From assembly GCF_001905005.1 (NCBI RefSeq), contig NZ_LWKZ01000025.1, positions 682,001 to 746,000 of the forward strand: a stretch of 64,000 nt of DNA, given 5' to 3'. The translations under genes were made by a program, and so were the position numbers. The notes under the pieces were generated by a model, which was not told where the DNA came from, ran no database searches, and was given only the letters and a program-made list of their open reading frames with translations. Shown here piece by piece: positions 6,859-15,035 of this stretch (its first letter is position 1; each line of letters starts with the position of its first letter). Source of the stretch: Streptomyces sp. CB02923. Lineage in GTDB: Bacteria; Actinomycetota; Actinomycetes; Streptomycetales; Streptomycetaceae.

Positions 6859-8391
6859 GTGCGTGCGAGAGCGGGGCGGCTGTTGGCCGTCGCAGCGGCG
6901 TTGGCGGTGGGGTTCGGCGGAGCGGGCGGGGTCGCGGGGGTGGGCGCCGGTACGGCGGTGGCCGCACCGGCGGGCTCCGCGGCGGCCAGGCCGCTGCCGC
7001 CCGAGCTGGAGAAGATCCGGGCGGCCGAGGCCGTGAAGCTGTACGGGGACGCCGCCGAGCGGCCGGCCGCGCAGCGCAAGTCCTCGCTGATCTCGCTGGG
7101 CGACAGCGAGATAGCGGGCGAGGGCGTGGGGTCGTACGAGCCGGGGACGAACGGGCCCGACAACTGGTGCCACCGCTCGCCGGACGCCGCCATCCACCGG
7201 ACCGGGATACCGGCGGACGTGACGTACAACGTCGCCTGTTCCGGTGCGGCCACGGGGAACATCAACATCGGCGGGACCAAGCAGTACGCCGACGAGCTGG
7301 TGCAGAGCGACAACCTGGCGGTCAAGGCCAGGAACACCCGGCTGAAGCTGGTGCTGCTGGTCGCCGGGGCCAACGACGACTTGCAGTTCGGACCGGTGAT
7401 GACGGACTGCGTCGTCCGCTGGTTCACCTTGCAGGGCACCTGTGAGCCCAAGTATCAGCCGGGGTGGCAGGGCCGTGTCGACGCGCTGGTGCCCAAGGTC
7501 GAGCAGAGTGTGCGCGATGTGCGGACCGTGATGCGCGACGCGGGGTACGCGGACGGCGACTACCAGCTGGTCGTGATGGGCTATCCGAGCCCGATCGGAC
7601 CGGATATCGAAGACAATCCGAACTTCCCGGGCAAGATTCCGGGCGGGTGCACGGGCCACACCTCCGACGCGGCGTGGGGCCGGAACACGGCCGTACCCGC
7701 CTTCGAGAAGGGGATGCGGAAGGTCGCGGCGGACACCGGCGCGAGGTACCTCGACAACTCGCGGCTCTTCCACGGGCACGAGGTGTGCATGGAGGACGCG
7801 TGGGCCCGCGGGCTGCACGTGGACCTGACGAACCCCTTCCCGCCGGACGCCAACTCCGTACGGCAGTCCTTCCACCCGAACGTGCGCGGCCACGGCGCCT
7901 TCGCCTCCTGCCTCACGCAGCTGTACGCGTCGGACCGGCGCGAGGCGTCCTGCGCCGACCTCGCGAGCACCGGGCAGCCGAAGCTGTTCCCGCTCGCCTG
8001 GGACGACGTGTACAAGCCGCTGAAGAACGCCGGTACGGGCAGCTGCGCGGACGCCAAGGGCGCGAGCAGCAGTAACGGTACGGCGGTCGTGGGCTGGGAC
8101 TGCAACGGGCAGCGCAACCAGGGCTGGTGGCACGACGCGGAGCGCCGCTCCGTACACGTGGGGCTGACGCAGGACCGGTGCCTGGACGTGCCGGGCGCCA
8201 GGTACGAGCCCGGGGCCGGCCTGGTGCTGTGGAACTGCTCGGGCGCGGCCAACCAGCAGTTCACGAAGGACACCGCGAGCGGATCGGTCCGGCCGGCGGC
8301 CGCGCCGGGACTGTGCCTGACGCTGGGCTCGGCCAAGGACGCGGTACGGCTGCAGAAGTGCGACGGGTCGGCGGCGCAGCGGTTCGCGTAG
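6859..8391 (+). CDS. Secreted SGNH/GDSL hydrolase with C-terminal ricin-B lectin domain
   Basis: About 510 residues from GTG 6859, chosen because GGAGGGGAGG sits seven bases upstream; a GTG at 6829 would add ten residues. A signal peptide ends near A-V-A-A-P. The SGNH domain carries block I SLGDSEIAGEG (catalytic Ser), V-A-G-A-N-D-D with the oxyanion Asn, and a late FHPNVRGH block with the catalytic His. The last ~130 residues form a ricin-type beta-trefoil with CLDVPG and LVLWNCSGAANQQF (QxW-type) repeats, suggesting carbohydrate-directed esterase activity outside the cell. It is preceded by a repeat-bearing intergenic region and ended by a strong terminator. The natural substrate is unknown. 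Confidence 0.92.
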   Translation: MRARAGRLLAVAAALAVGFGGAGGVAGVGAGTAVAAPAGSAAARPLPPELEKIRAAEAVKLYGDAAERPAAQRKSSLISLGDSEIAGEGVGSYEPGTNGPDNWCHRSPDAAIHRTGIPADVTYNVACSGAATGNINIGGTKQYADELVQSDNLAVKARNTRLKLVLLVAGANDDLQFGPVMTDCVVRWFTLQGTCEPKYQPGWQGRVDALVPKVEQSVRDVRTVMRDAGYADGDYQLVVMGYPSPIGPDIEDNPNFPGKIPGGCTGHTSDAAWGRNTAVPAFEKGMRKVAADTGARYLDNSRLFHGHEVCMEDAWARGLHVDLTNPFPPDANSVRQSFHPNVRGHGAFASCLTQLYASDRREASCADLASTGQPKLFPLAWDDVYKPLKNAGTGSCADAKGASSSNGTAVVGWDCNGQRNQGWWHDAERRSVHVGLTQDRCLDVPGARYEPGAGLVLWNCSGAANQQFTKDTASGSVRPAAAPGLCLTLGSAKDAVRLQKCDGSAAQRFA

Positions 8392-8500
8392 CGGACGGGC
8401 GTCGGCGGGGGCCTGGGGTTCCGGCAGGGACCGGATGGCTCCGGTAGGAACAGGGTGGCTCCTCCGGCAAGGGTTCCGGCAGGGACCGAACGGTACGCGG

Positions 8501-8530
8501 AAGGCCCCGCTCCACCCGGAGCGGGGCCTT
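8501..8530. terminator. Bidirectional terminator between convergent genes
   Basis: AAGGCCCCGCTCC (8501-8513) pairs perfectly with GGAGCGGGGCCTT (8518-8530) over a four-base loop, between the SGNH hydrolase and YIP1 genes. Confidence 0.85.
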
Positions 8531-8553
8531 CTGTGAGTGGCGTGGGCGTACGG

Positions 8554-9594
8554 CTAGAGCGTGCCCAGCTTGACCAGGGCGAGCAGCGCGACCAGCTGGA
8601 TCGCGGAGGCGCCCAGCGCCTTGGGCCACGGCAGATCGTGCGACTTGCTCACCATCGAGGTGAAGAGCGCGCCCGCGGCCAGCCAGGTGGCCCAGCCGAT
8701 GACCTGCACCAGCGTGCTGTCGCCGCCCAGGAACATCGCGAAGAGCAGCCGCGGCGCGTCCGTGATCGACATGATCAGCATGGACAGGCCGACGGTCGGC
8801 TGCCAGGCGCCGTCCCCGCCGAGCTGGCGGGCGAGGGTGTGGGTGACCGCGCCCAGGATCAGCCCGCCGATGACGAACATCACGGCAGTGATCAGCACCC
8901 ACGGGATGCTGTTGGAGAGCGTGGCGTTCAGCACGTCCTCGCGGGCCGTGTCGAAGCCGAAGACCGCGAGCAGGCCGTAGACGAAGGTGACGATCAGGGC
9001 CGGGCCCCAGACCGGGTGGTCGCGCATCTGCCAGAACGTCGGGTTCGGGCGGGTGACCAGGCCGGTCAGCAGCTGCTTCCAGTGCAGGCGGGGGCCGGGC
9101 GGCGGGGCCGTGGCCTGGCCCGCGCGGTAGGTGCCGCCGTCGGCGTAACCGTCGTCGCCGTACGGGCCGCCGGGGCCGCCGGGGCCGCCCTGGGTGTACC
9201 CGCCGTTGTCGTACCGGCCGTTCGGCTGTCCGCCGGGCGGGCCGTACGCGTCCGGGGCGTCGCCGACGCTGAACTGCTGGGTGTGGCCCGGACTGTTGTC
9301 GTTGGCGTACGGGGCGTAGGACTGCTGCTGCGGCTGGTAGCCGCCGTCACCGAAGTACTCGGGCTCGCCGTGTCCGTCGCCGCCGTGCCGGCCTGCGGGC
9401 TGCGGGCCGCCGTACGGCTGCGGGGGCTGCGGCGGCCGGTGCGGTTGCTGCTGCTGCCACTGCTGCCCGTGCGGAGACGGGGGCTGCTGCCCGTACGGCT
9501 GTCCCTGCTGCCCGTACGGAGCCTGCTGCCCCTGCTGCTGCCCCTGTTGCGCGGAACGGGTGTCCCGTCCGCGACCCATCCTGAATCCAGCCAC
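8554..9594 (-). CDS. YIP1 family membrane protein with Gln/Pro/Gly-rich N-terminus
   Basis: About 346 residues from GTG 9594, giving the VAGFRMGRGRD start seen in streptomycetes; ATG 9579 is an alternative. Residues ~1-165 are low complexity, with repeated QQGQ, PYGQQ and GGPGG blocks. The rest has five or so hydrophobic helices matching the YIP1 domain: WQMRDHPVWGPALIVTFVYG at the start, then PWVLITAVMFVIGGLILGAV and later helices. YIP1 proteins in bacteria are poorly understood, and a role in membrane organisation or transport is inference. The disordered cytosolic tail suggests protein-protein contacts. Confidence 0.85.
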   Translation of the reverse strand: MAGFRMGRGRDTRSAQQGQQQGQQAPYGQQGQPYGQQPPSPHGQQWQQQQPHRPPQPPQPYGGPQPAGRHGGDGHGEPEYFGDGGYQPQQQSYAPYANDNSPGHTQQFSVGDAPDAYGPPGGQPNGRYDNGGYTQGGPGGPGGPYGDDGYADGGTYRAGQATAPPPGPRLHWKQLLTGLVTRPNPTFWQMRDHPVWGPALIVTFVYGLLAVFGFDTAREDVLNATLSNSIPWVLITAVMFVIGGLILGAVTHTLARQLGGDGAWQPTVGLSMLIMSITDAPRLLFAMFLGGDSTLVQVIGWATWLAAGALFTSMVSKSHDLPWPKALGASAIQLVALLALVKLGTL

Positions 9595-10079
9595 GTCGAC
9601 GAACGTACCTGGTCTCGGCGGCCGCGTGGCCGGGCCCGGGGGCCCGGGGCGGCTTTGCTGCCGACCTGTGACATCCCCTAGGGGAGCGGAGGCGGGCCCC
9701 CGAGGGGATGCGGTGTTGCGGGTGCGGCCTGTGGGTGTGCGGGGGCGCCCCGGGAGGCGGGACGGGCGGGCCCGGGAGGCGGGACGGGCGGGCTCGGGAG
9801 CGGGTCGCGCCGGCCGTTCCACCGGCCCGTGAAGCATCGGATCATCGTCGTCCGACGCCTCACGGGCGGGGGTCCGGCCACGGTTACGGGGGGATACCGG
9901 CCGGTCATCCAGGGGCCGGCCCACCGGTGAACACCGCCGTCGGCATTCACGGACGGACGATCGCATCGGCGTCGCCGACTCGACCCTGGCACCCCAGACC
10001 GTAGCGGTGCGGGAGCGGCGGCATGATCCATTCTGCGCAGCCGGTATCCGGATCACGCTGCGTGTTCGCCGCCGCCCTC
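9595..10079. other. Intergenic region with 22-bp direct duplication
   Basis: 485 bp without a supported gene. It holds two perfect contiguous 22-bp copies at 9749-9792, each beginning CCCGGGAGGCGGGACGGG. The promoter of the YIP1 gene should lie at the left end and the end of the AraC transcript at the right. Frames here lack normal codon bias. Confidence 0.6.
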
Positions 10080-11108
10080 TCACGGCGCGTGCAGCGTCTG
10101 CGAGGGCGTCTCCCCGAACCGCTCCCGGTAACTGCGCGCGAACCTTCCGAGATGCACGAAACCCCACCGGTACGCCGCCTCGCCCACACTCAGCTCGCCG
10201 GGCCCCGCCCGCCGCAGTTCGTCCCGTACGCGGCTCAGCCGTACGTCGCGCAGGTACGCCATCGGCGACATACCGACGTGCCTGCGGAAGCCCTCCTGGA
10301 GCCACCGCACGCTGACCCGCGCGACGGCGGCCAGCTCCGCGGTGTCGAAGGGGTGCTCGGGCCGCCCCTGGATGGCGTCCACCGCGCGCTTCACGGGCGC
10401 CGGACGGTAGGACGGCGCCGCCGGAGCCGACGGCTGGGCCAGCTCCTCGCGGTGCGGGTGCTCGGCGGCCAGCAACAGCCCGCTCAGCAGCGCCTCTTGC
10501 AGCGGCGCCGACACCAGCGGCTGGTGCATCAGCCCGCCCGCGTCCTGGACGTCCCGTACGGCCGTCCGGACCAGCCGGGCCCAGCTGAGGCCCGCCCCGC
10601 GGGTCACGTCGAGGCCGGGGGCGAAGCGCACCGGGGTCCGCACGGGGCGGCCGAGCAGCTGCTCCAGATGCTGCTCCAAGTCCGCCGTACGGATCTTCAC
10701 CGCGAGTAGCCGGCACCCGCCGCTCCACCGGTCGATGGTGGTGACCCCGTCCGGCTGGAACACGCCGGCCCGGTCCGGCGTGGTGGTCTCCGCCTCCCGC
10801 GCCCCCTGCCGCCACTGGATGCTGCCGCTCAGCGGCACGTCCACGTGGTACGCGCCCAGCTCGCCGAACCGCAGCCGCACTTCGCTGCCGAACCCCACCT
10901 CGCCGACGGTGACCGCCCCCAGCCGTACGACGTCGAAGGACGCGCCCACGTCGTCCTCACGGGACAGCCGGTCGATGTGGCTGGCGTAGAACGTCTCACC
11001 GATCGCCCACCGCGCCTCGTCCAGGTCCGCCGTCCGCAGGGACAGCACGGACGGCACGGACGGCACGGACGGCACGGGCGGGGTGGCGGCCCCCGGCTCC
11101 GCAGACAT
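10080..11108 (-). CDS. AraC family transcriptional regulator
   Basis: 342 residues. The N-terminal ~190 residues form a cupin-like AraC ligand-binding domain (AraC_binding_2 type), with a YHVDVPLSGSIQWRQG strand pattern. The C-terminal ~100 residues hold two helix-turn-helix motifs: DTAELAAVARVSVRWLQEGF and then a GRFARSYRERFGETPSQTL recognition segment. The extreme N-terminus contains a 9-bp tandem repeat (11045-11080) encoding repeated P-S-V. It probably controls a catabolic gene, but the neighbouring genes (YIP1 protein, protease) offer no clear target. The start at 11108 gives MSAEPG and lies ahead of the repeat; later starts are possible. Confidence 0.9.
   Translation of the reverse strand: MSAEPGAATPPVPSVPSVPSVLSLRTADLDEARWAIGETFYASHIDRLSREDDVGASFDVVRLGAVTVGEVGFGSEVRLRFGELGAYHVDVPLSGSIQWRQGAREAETTTPDRAGVFQPDGVTTIDRWSGGCRLLAVKIRTADLEQHLEQLLGRPVRTPVRFAPGLDVTRGAGLSWARLVRTAVRDVQDAGGLMHQPLVSAPLQEALLSGLLLAAEHPHREELAQPSAPAAPSYRPAPVKRAVDAIQGRPEHPFDTAELAAVARVSVRWLQEGFRRHVGMSPMAYLRDVRLSRVRDELRRAGPGELSVGEAAYRWGFVHLGRFARSYRERFGETPSQTLHAP
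11045..11080. repeat. 9-bp tandem repeat inside the AraC regulator gene
   Basis: Four copies of GCACGGACG (last copy one mismatch) encode the repeated Pro-Ser-Val of the regulator N-terminus. Copy-number change would keep the frame. Confidence 0.9.
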
Positions 11109-11279
11109 GTTCAGTACGACCCTCTCCCCCGGGCAGACAGAACCGTCCGTCCGGTTCAGGCCGCCTCACCTGCGCACGGGGAAACCATATGTGCATCCCA
11201 CAGCCGTCCGGCGGGCGTCATCCGCATCCGGTGCGCTGCACATGGACTTGGTACGGCGTGCTCCGCTTCGGGGGACCGA

Positions 11280-12095
11280 TCAGGACGTTTTCGCCGGGCC
11301 CCGCGCCACCCGCTCGTACAGCTCCCGGGCCCCCTTGCCGAACAGGACGGCTGTCGAGTCGGCGTCGGTGTCGCCGCCGCTCAGCACGCCGATCAGGCGG
11401 CCGGGGCGGCGGGCGTCGTGGTGGTCGGCGAGCCAGGGGCCGCCGCTGGTGCCGTCGTGGAAACCGCCGCATCTCATCGCGACCATGTACGGCTCGTCGT
11501 CGTCGCGGCGGGTGTCCGTGGTGCAGGTGACCGGGCGGTTCCCGGGGTTGTAGGCCTCGTTGGGGTAGCCGACGACGGTGACGTGGCGGCGGGGTCCGGA
11601 GGACCAGTCGGGGGTGGCGGCGCCGACGACCTCCTGCACGCTGCGGCCCTGGGCGTCCGGTTCGACGGTCAGGAAGGCGTAGTCGCCGCTGTCGTCGTCT
11701 TCCTCGCGCCACGCCGTGGGCACGTGAACGCCGCTGACCTTCCACTTCCCGTACGGGAACGAGCCGTCCCCCTCGCCGTCCCCGGAGAAGCGCGGCGCGA
11801 ACCGGAGGTCGCCGGTGATCGCGCCCGGTTCGTACCCGTCGGACGCGTCCTCGTCCTGGAAGTGCACGCAGTGCGCCGCGGTGGCGAGCATGTTGCCCTT
11901 CGGGCTGTCGATGACGCTCGCGGTGCAGTGGTGGTCTCCGTCGGCGATCAGGACGCCGACGAAGGGGAGGCCCTCGAAGGGCCGGGCGGAGGGCTGCGCG
12001 GGATCCGCCGCCTGCGACGTGCCGCACCCGGTCAGCGTGACGAGTGCGGTGAGCACGGCGGCCGCGGCGAGGGCGGCGGAAGCAGCGGGTCTCAT
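11280..12095 (-). CDS. Secreted trypsin-like serine protease, lipoprotein
   Basis: 271 residues from ATG 12095; a GTG at 12128 would add eleven residues and disturb the signal peptide. The signal ends in L-T-G-C (Cys24), a lipobox. The chymotrypsin/V8-like triad is visible: ATAAHCV (about His75), DSGDYAFL (about Asp138) and GTSGGPW (about Ser216). Cys57-Cys76 and a second pair near residues 190 and 208 could form disulfides. It should act on the cell surface. No Shine-Dalgarno is apparent, and the upstream region is filled by a 19-bp tandem array, which is unusual for a promoter region. Confidence 0.88.
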   Translation of the reverse strand: MRPAASAALAAAAVLTALVTLTGCGTSQAADPAQPSARPFEGLPFVGVLIADGDHHCTASVIDSPKGNMLATAAHCVHFQDEDASDGYEPGAITGDLRFAPRFSGDGEGDGSFPYGKWKVSGVHVPTAWREEDDDSGDYAFLTVEPDAQGRSVQEVVGAATPDWSSGPRRHVTVVGYPNEAYNPGNRPVTCTTDTRRDDDEPYMVAMRCGGFHDGTSGGPWLADHHDARRPGRLIGVLSGGDTDADSTAVLFGKGARELYERVARGPAKTS

Positions 12096-12100
12096 GTACA

Positions 12101-12344
12101 GGACGGTACGTCGTGACGGACCCGGCACGTCGCGACGACTTCGGTACGTCGTGACGTGGACGGTGCGATGTGACGTGGACGGTACGTCGTGACGTGGACG
12201 GTGCGTCGTTACGGATGCGGTGCGACGTGACGCGGCAGTACGTCGTTACGCGGGCGGTACGTCGCTACGTGGGCGGTACGTCGCGACGCGGGCGGCGCGT
12301 CGCTACGGGCGCGGTACGTCGTTACGTGACCGGTGCGTCGTACC
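12101..12344. repeat. 13-copy array of a 19-bp repeat
   Basis: Thirteen contiguous units (first truncated to 17 bp, eighth 18 bp, the rest exactly 19 bp) follow the consensus GYGGRCGGTACGTCGTKAC. The GTACGTCGTGAC core is best conserved and the first bases vary most. The array starts six bases upstream of the protease start codon and ends ~20 bp before the terminator of the Fe-S oxidoreductase gene. It therefore occupies the whole intergenic space, including any protease promoter. Its spacing of just under two helical turns places each core on nearly the same DNA face. Confidence 0.95.
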
Positions 12345-12362
12345 GCGACCGCCCCCCGAAAC

Positions 12363-12404
12363 GCCCACGGCCGGCCCCGCCGGAAAGCGGGACCGGCCGT
12401 GGGC
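12363..12404 (-). terminator. Intrinsic terminator of the Fe-S oxidoreductase gene
   Basis: An 18-nt arm beginning GCCCACGGCCGG (12363-12380) pairs with its complement at 12387-12404, with two mismatches and a six-base loop. It lies ~18 bp beyond the stop codon. Confidence 0.85.
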
Positions 12405-12421
12405 CGAACGGGGAGGCCGGG

Positions 12422-14686
12422 CTACTTGACCGGCTCCGGCTCCGGGGCGTCCGCCGGGGCGTCCTCGCCCGCCGGGTCGACCGGGGTCCGTACGGAGTCC
12501 AGCAGCAGCTGGGCCACGTCGACGACCTGGACGGACTCCTTCGCCTTGCCGTCGTTCTTCTTGCCGTTGACCGAGTCGGTCAGCATGACCAGGCAGAACG
12601 GGCAGGCGGTGGAGACGATGTCCGGGTTGAGGGACAGGGCCTCGTCGACGCGCTCGTTGTTGATGCGCTTGCCGATCCGCTCCTCCATCCACATGCGCGC
12701 GCCGCCCGCGCCGCAGCAGAAGCCGCGCTCCTTGTGGCGGTGCATCTCCTCGTTCCGCAGGCCCGGCACCTTGGCGATGATCTCGCGCGGCGGTGTGTAG
12801 ACCTTGTTGTGGCGGCCCAGGTAGCAGGGGTCGTGGTAGGTGATCAGGCCCTCGACCGGGGTGACGGGGACCAGCTTGCCCTCGTCGATCAGGTGCTGGA
12901 GCAGCTGGGTGTGGTGGATGACCTCGTACTCGCCGCCGAGCTGCGGGTACTCGTTCGCGATCGTGTTGAAGCAGTGCGGGCAGGTCGCGACGATCTTCTT
13001 CTTGGCCTTGGGGACGGTCACCCCCTCCTCCGCGTCCTCACCGAACGCCGTGTTGAGCATCTCGACGTTCTGCTGGCCGAGCTGCTGGAAGAGGAACTCG
13101 TTGCCCAGGCGGCGGGCCGAGTCGCCGGTGCACGCCTCGTCACCGCCCATGATCGCGAACTTCACGCCGGCGATGTGCAGCAGTTCGGCGAACGCCTTGG
13201 TGGTCTTCTTGGCGCGGTCCTCCAGGGCACCCGCGCAGCCGACCCAGTACAGGTAGTCGACCTCGGTGAGGTCCTCGACGTCCTTGCCGACGACCGGGAC
13301 CTCGAAGTCGACCTCCTTGGCCCAGGCCAGGCGCTGCTTCTTGGCCAGGCCCCAGGGGTTGCCCTTCTTCTCCAGGTTCTTCAGCATCGTGCCGGCCTCG
13401 CTGGGGAAGCTGGACTCGATCATGACCTGGTAGCGGCGCATGTCGACGATGTGGTCGATGTGCTCGATGTCGACCGGGCACTGCTCGACGCAGGCGCCGC
13501 AGGTGGTGCAGGACCACAGGACGTCCGGGTCGATGACGCCGTTCTCCTCCAGGGTGCCGATCAGCGGGCGCTCCGCCTCGGCGAGCGCGTCCGCGGGCAC
13601 GTCCTTGAGCTGGGCGGCGGTCGCCTTCTCGGTGCCTTCCTCGTCCTTGCCGCCGCCGGCGAGCAGGTACGGGGCCTTGGCGTGCGCGTGGTCGCGCAGC
13701 GCCATGATCATCAGCTTCGGGGACAGCGGCTTGCCGGTGTTCCAGGCGGGGCACTGCGACTGGCAGCGGCCGCACTCGGTGCAGGTGGAGAAGTCGAGCA
13801 GGCCCTTCCAGGAGAAGTGCTCGACCTGGGAGACGCCGAACTGGTCGTCCTCGCCCGGGTCCTCGAAGTCGATCGGCTTGCCCGCGCTGGTCATCGGCTG
13901 GAGCGCGCCGAGCGCGACGTCGCCGCTGGACTCGCGCTTGAACCAGATGTTCGGGAAGGCGAGGAAGCGGTGCCAGGCCACGCCCATGTCGGTCTTGAGC
14001 GCGACCGTGATCATCCAGATGAACGACGTCGCGATCTTCAGGCCGGCGAAGAAGTAGGTGAGGTTCTGGAGCGTCGAGACGTCCATGCCCTCCAGCCACG
14101 AGATCACCGGGTACGAGATGAAGAACGAGGCCTCGTAGCCGTCCAGGTGGTGCTGGGCGCCCTCCAGCGCGTGCAGCATGAAGATGCAGACGCCGACGAT
14201 CAGGATGACCGCCTCGACGAAGTACGCCTGGCCGAAGTTGGAGCCGGTGAAGCGGGACTTGCGGCCGGCCTTGCCGGGCTTGCTGAGCTGCCGGATGACG
14301 ATCAGCAGCAGGATGCCGAGCACCGTCATGGTGCCGATGAACTCGACGAAGACGTTGTACGGCGCCCACTCGCCGATGACGGGCAGCAGCCAGTCGGCCT
14401 TGAAGAGCTGGCCGATGGCGTTGACGATCGTCAGCAGCAGCGAGAAGAAGCCCACCGCCACGAACCAGTGCGCCACGCCCACGATGCCCCAGCGGTTCAT
14501 CCGGGTGTGGCCGAGGAACTCCTTGACCACCGTGACCGTGCGTTGCGTCGGGTCGTCGGTCCGGGTGCCGGCGGGTACGGGCTGGCCGAGCCGCATCGTG
14601 CGGACGATCTGCAGGATGGCACGGCCGAACAGTGCGACGCCGACCGCGATTAGGACCAGCGACACGATGATCGCGGCGAGTTGCAT
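12422..14686 (-). CDS. Membrane-bound (Fe-S) oxidoreductase, heterodisulfide reductase-like
   Basis: 754 residues. The N-terminal ~260 residues contain about six membrane helices, like the nitrate-reductase gamma/HdrE cytochrome b fold. Two ferredoxin-type [4Fe-4S] motifs follow, CTECGRCQSQCP (about residue 300) and CTTCGACVEQCP (about 390). Two CCG domains complete the HdrD pattern, the second with CYLGRHNK (about 622) and CCGAGGAR (about 657). It probably moves electrons between a membrane quinone pool and a cytosolic thiol or disulfide donor; the partner is unknown. Mycobacteria have an orthologue-like gene (Rv0338c) in the same wider neighbourhood as dnaK. It is divergent from the dnaK operon. 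Confidence 0.92.
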   Translation of the reverse strand: MQLAAIIVSLVLIAVGVALFGRAILQIVRTMRLGQPVPAGTRTDDPTQRTVTVVKEFLGHTRMNRWGIVGVAHWFVAVGFFSLLLTIVNAIGQLFKADWLLPVIGEWAPYNVFVEFIGTMTVLGILLLIVIRQLSKPGKAGRKSRFTGSNFGQAYFVEAVILIVGVCIFMLHALEGAQHHLDGYEASFFISYPVISWLEGMDVSTLQNLTYFFAGLKIATSFIWMITVALKTDMGVAWHRFLAFPNIWFKRESSGDVALGALQPMTSAGKPIDFEDPGEDDQFGVSQVEHFSWKGLLDFSTCTECGRCQSQCPAWNTGKPLSPKLMIMALRDHAHAKAPYLLAGGGKDEEGTEKATAAQLKDVPADALAEAERPLIGTLEENGVIDPDVLWSCTTCGACVEQCPVDIEHIDHIVDMRRYQVMIESSFPSEAGTMLKNLEKKGNPWGLAKKQRLAWAKEVDFEVPVVGKDVEDLTEVDYLYWVGCAGALEDRAKKTTKAFAELLHIAGVKFAIMGGDEACTGDSARRLGNEFLFQQLGQQNVEMLNTAFGEDAEEGVTVPKAKKKIVATCPHCFNTIANEYPQLGGEYEVIHHTQLLQHLIDEGKLVPVTPVEGLITYHDPCYLGRHNKVYTPPREIIAKVPGLRNEEMHRHKERGFCCGAGGARMWMEERIGKRINNERVDEALSLNPDIVSTACPFCLVMLTDSVNGKKNDGKAKESVQVVDVAQLLLDSVRTPVDPAGEDAPADAPEPEPVK

Positions 14687-14946
14687 GGGTGGCTCCTCGG
14701 GCCTGCGGGTGCGGAGGTTACGGGGAATACTTGAGGGGCTGCGCGTACATACGAGGGGTACGCGGAGTCCGGCGGTACAAGGACTACAGCGATTACTAAG
14801 CAGTAACTTTTCAGGTCTGCGCTGAGGTTACCCAGTATCCCGGGCGCCATGAAGCCGCCCGGCCGGTGATCTGTGTCGCGCAGGCAACCCTTCCCACCCC
14901 GCCCCGCGTCCTCCGAAGTGGGAGTGACGGTAAGACCGACATAAAA

Positions 14947-14967
14947 GTTGAGTGGGGCTGGCTCAGG
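14947..14967 (+). promoter_or_regulatory. HAIR operator 1 (HspR site) upstream of dnaK
   Basis: GTTGAGT-N7-GCTCAGG matches the HspR inverted repeat CTTGAGT-N7-ACTCAAG at 11 of 14 positions with correct spacing. It lies ~70 bp before the dnaK start and is weaker than the second site. Confidence 0.7.
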
Positions 14968-14998
14968 TCAATTGACAGGCTGGCGGACGTGCTGCACG

Positions 14999-15019
14999 CT
15001 TGAGCCTGTTCCACTCAAG
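14999..15019 (+). promoter_or_regulatory. HAIR operator 2 (HspR site) upstream of dnaK
   Basis: CTTGAGC-N7-ACTCAAG matches the HspR consensus at 13 of 14 positions. It ends 16 bp before the dnaK start codon, so bound HspR (with DnaK as corepressor in Streptomyces) would block promoter clearance. Confidence 0.9.
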
Positions 15020-15035
15020 TCATGGAGGAATCGAA

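Noticed and set aside
8415..8490. Repeated GGTTCCGGCAGGGACCG motif after the SGNH hydrolase gene
   Set aside because: Only two copies occur within ~60 bp. It is likely a local duplication with no sign of function beyond the nearby terminator.
9678..10031. Possible small genes in the YIP1-AraC gap
   Set aside because: Candidate frames on both strands cover the 22-bp duplication, lack a ribosome site and show no third-position bias.
12101..12344. CRISPR array interpretation of the 19-bp repeats
   Set aside because: The repeats are contiguous with no unique spacers and there are no cas genes.
12170..14653. 827-residue plus-strand frame across the Fe-S oxidoreductase gene
   Set aside because: It is antisense to a gene with clear Fe-S motifs, begins inside the 19-bp repeat array and has no recognisable domain. 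Long antisense frames are normal at this GC content.
15000..15035. TTG start giving DnaK twelve extra residues
   Set aside because: The codon lies within the HAIR operator, and the ATG at 15036 has a perfectly spaced GGAGGAA.
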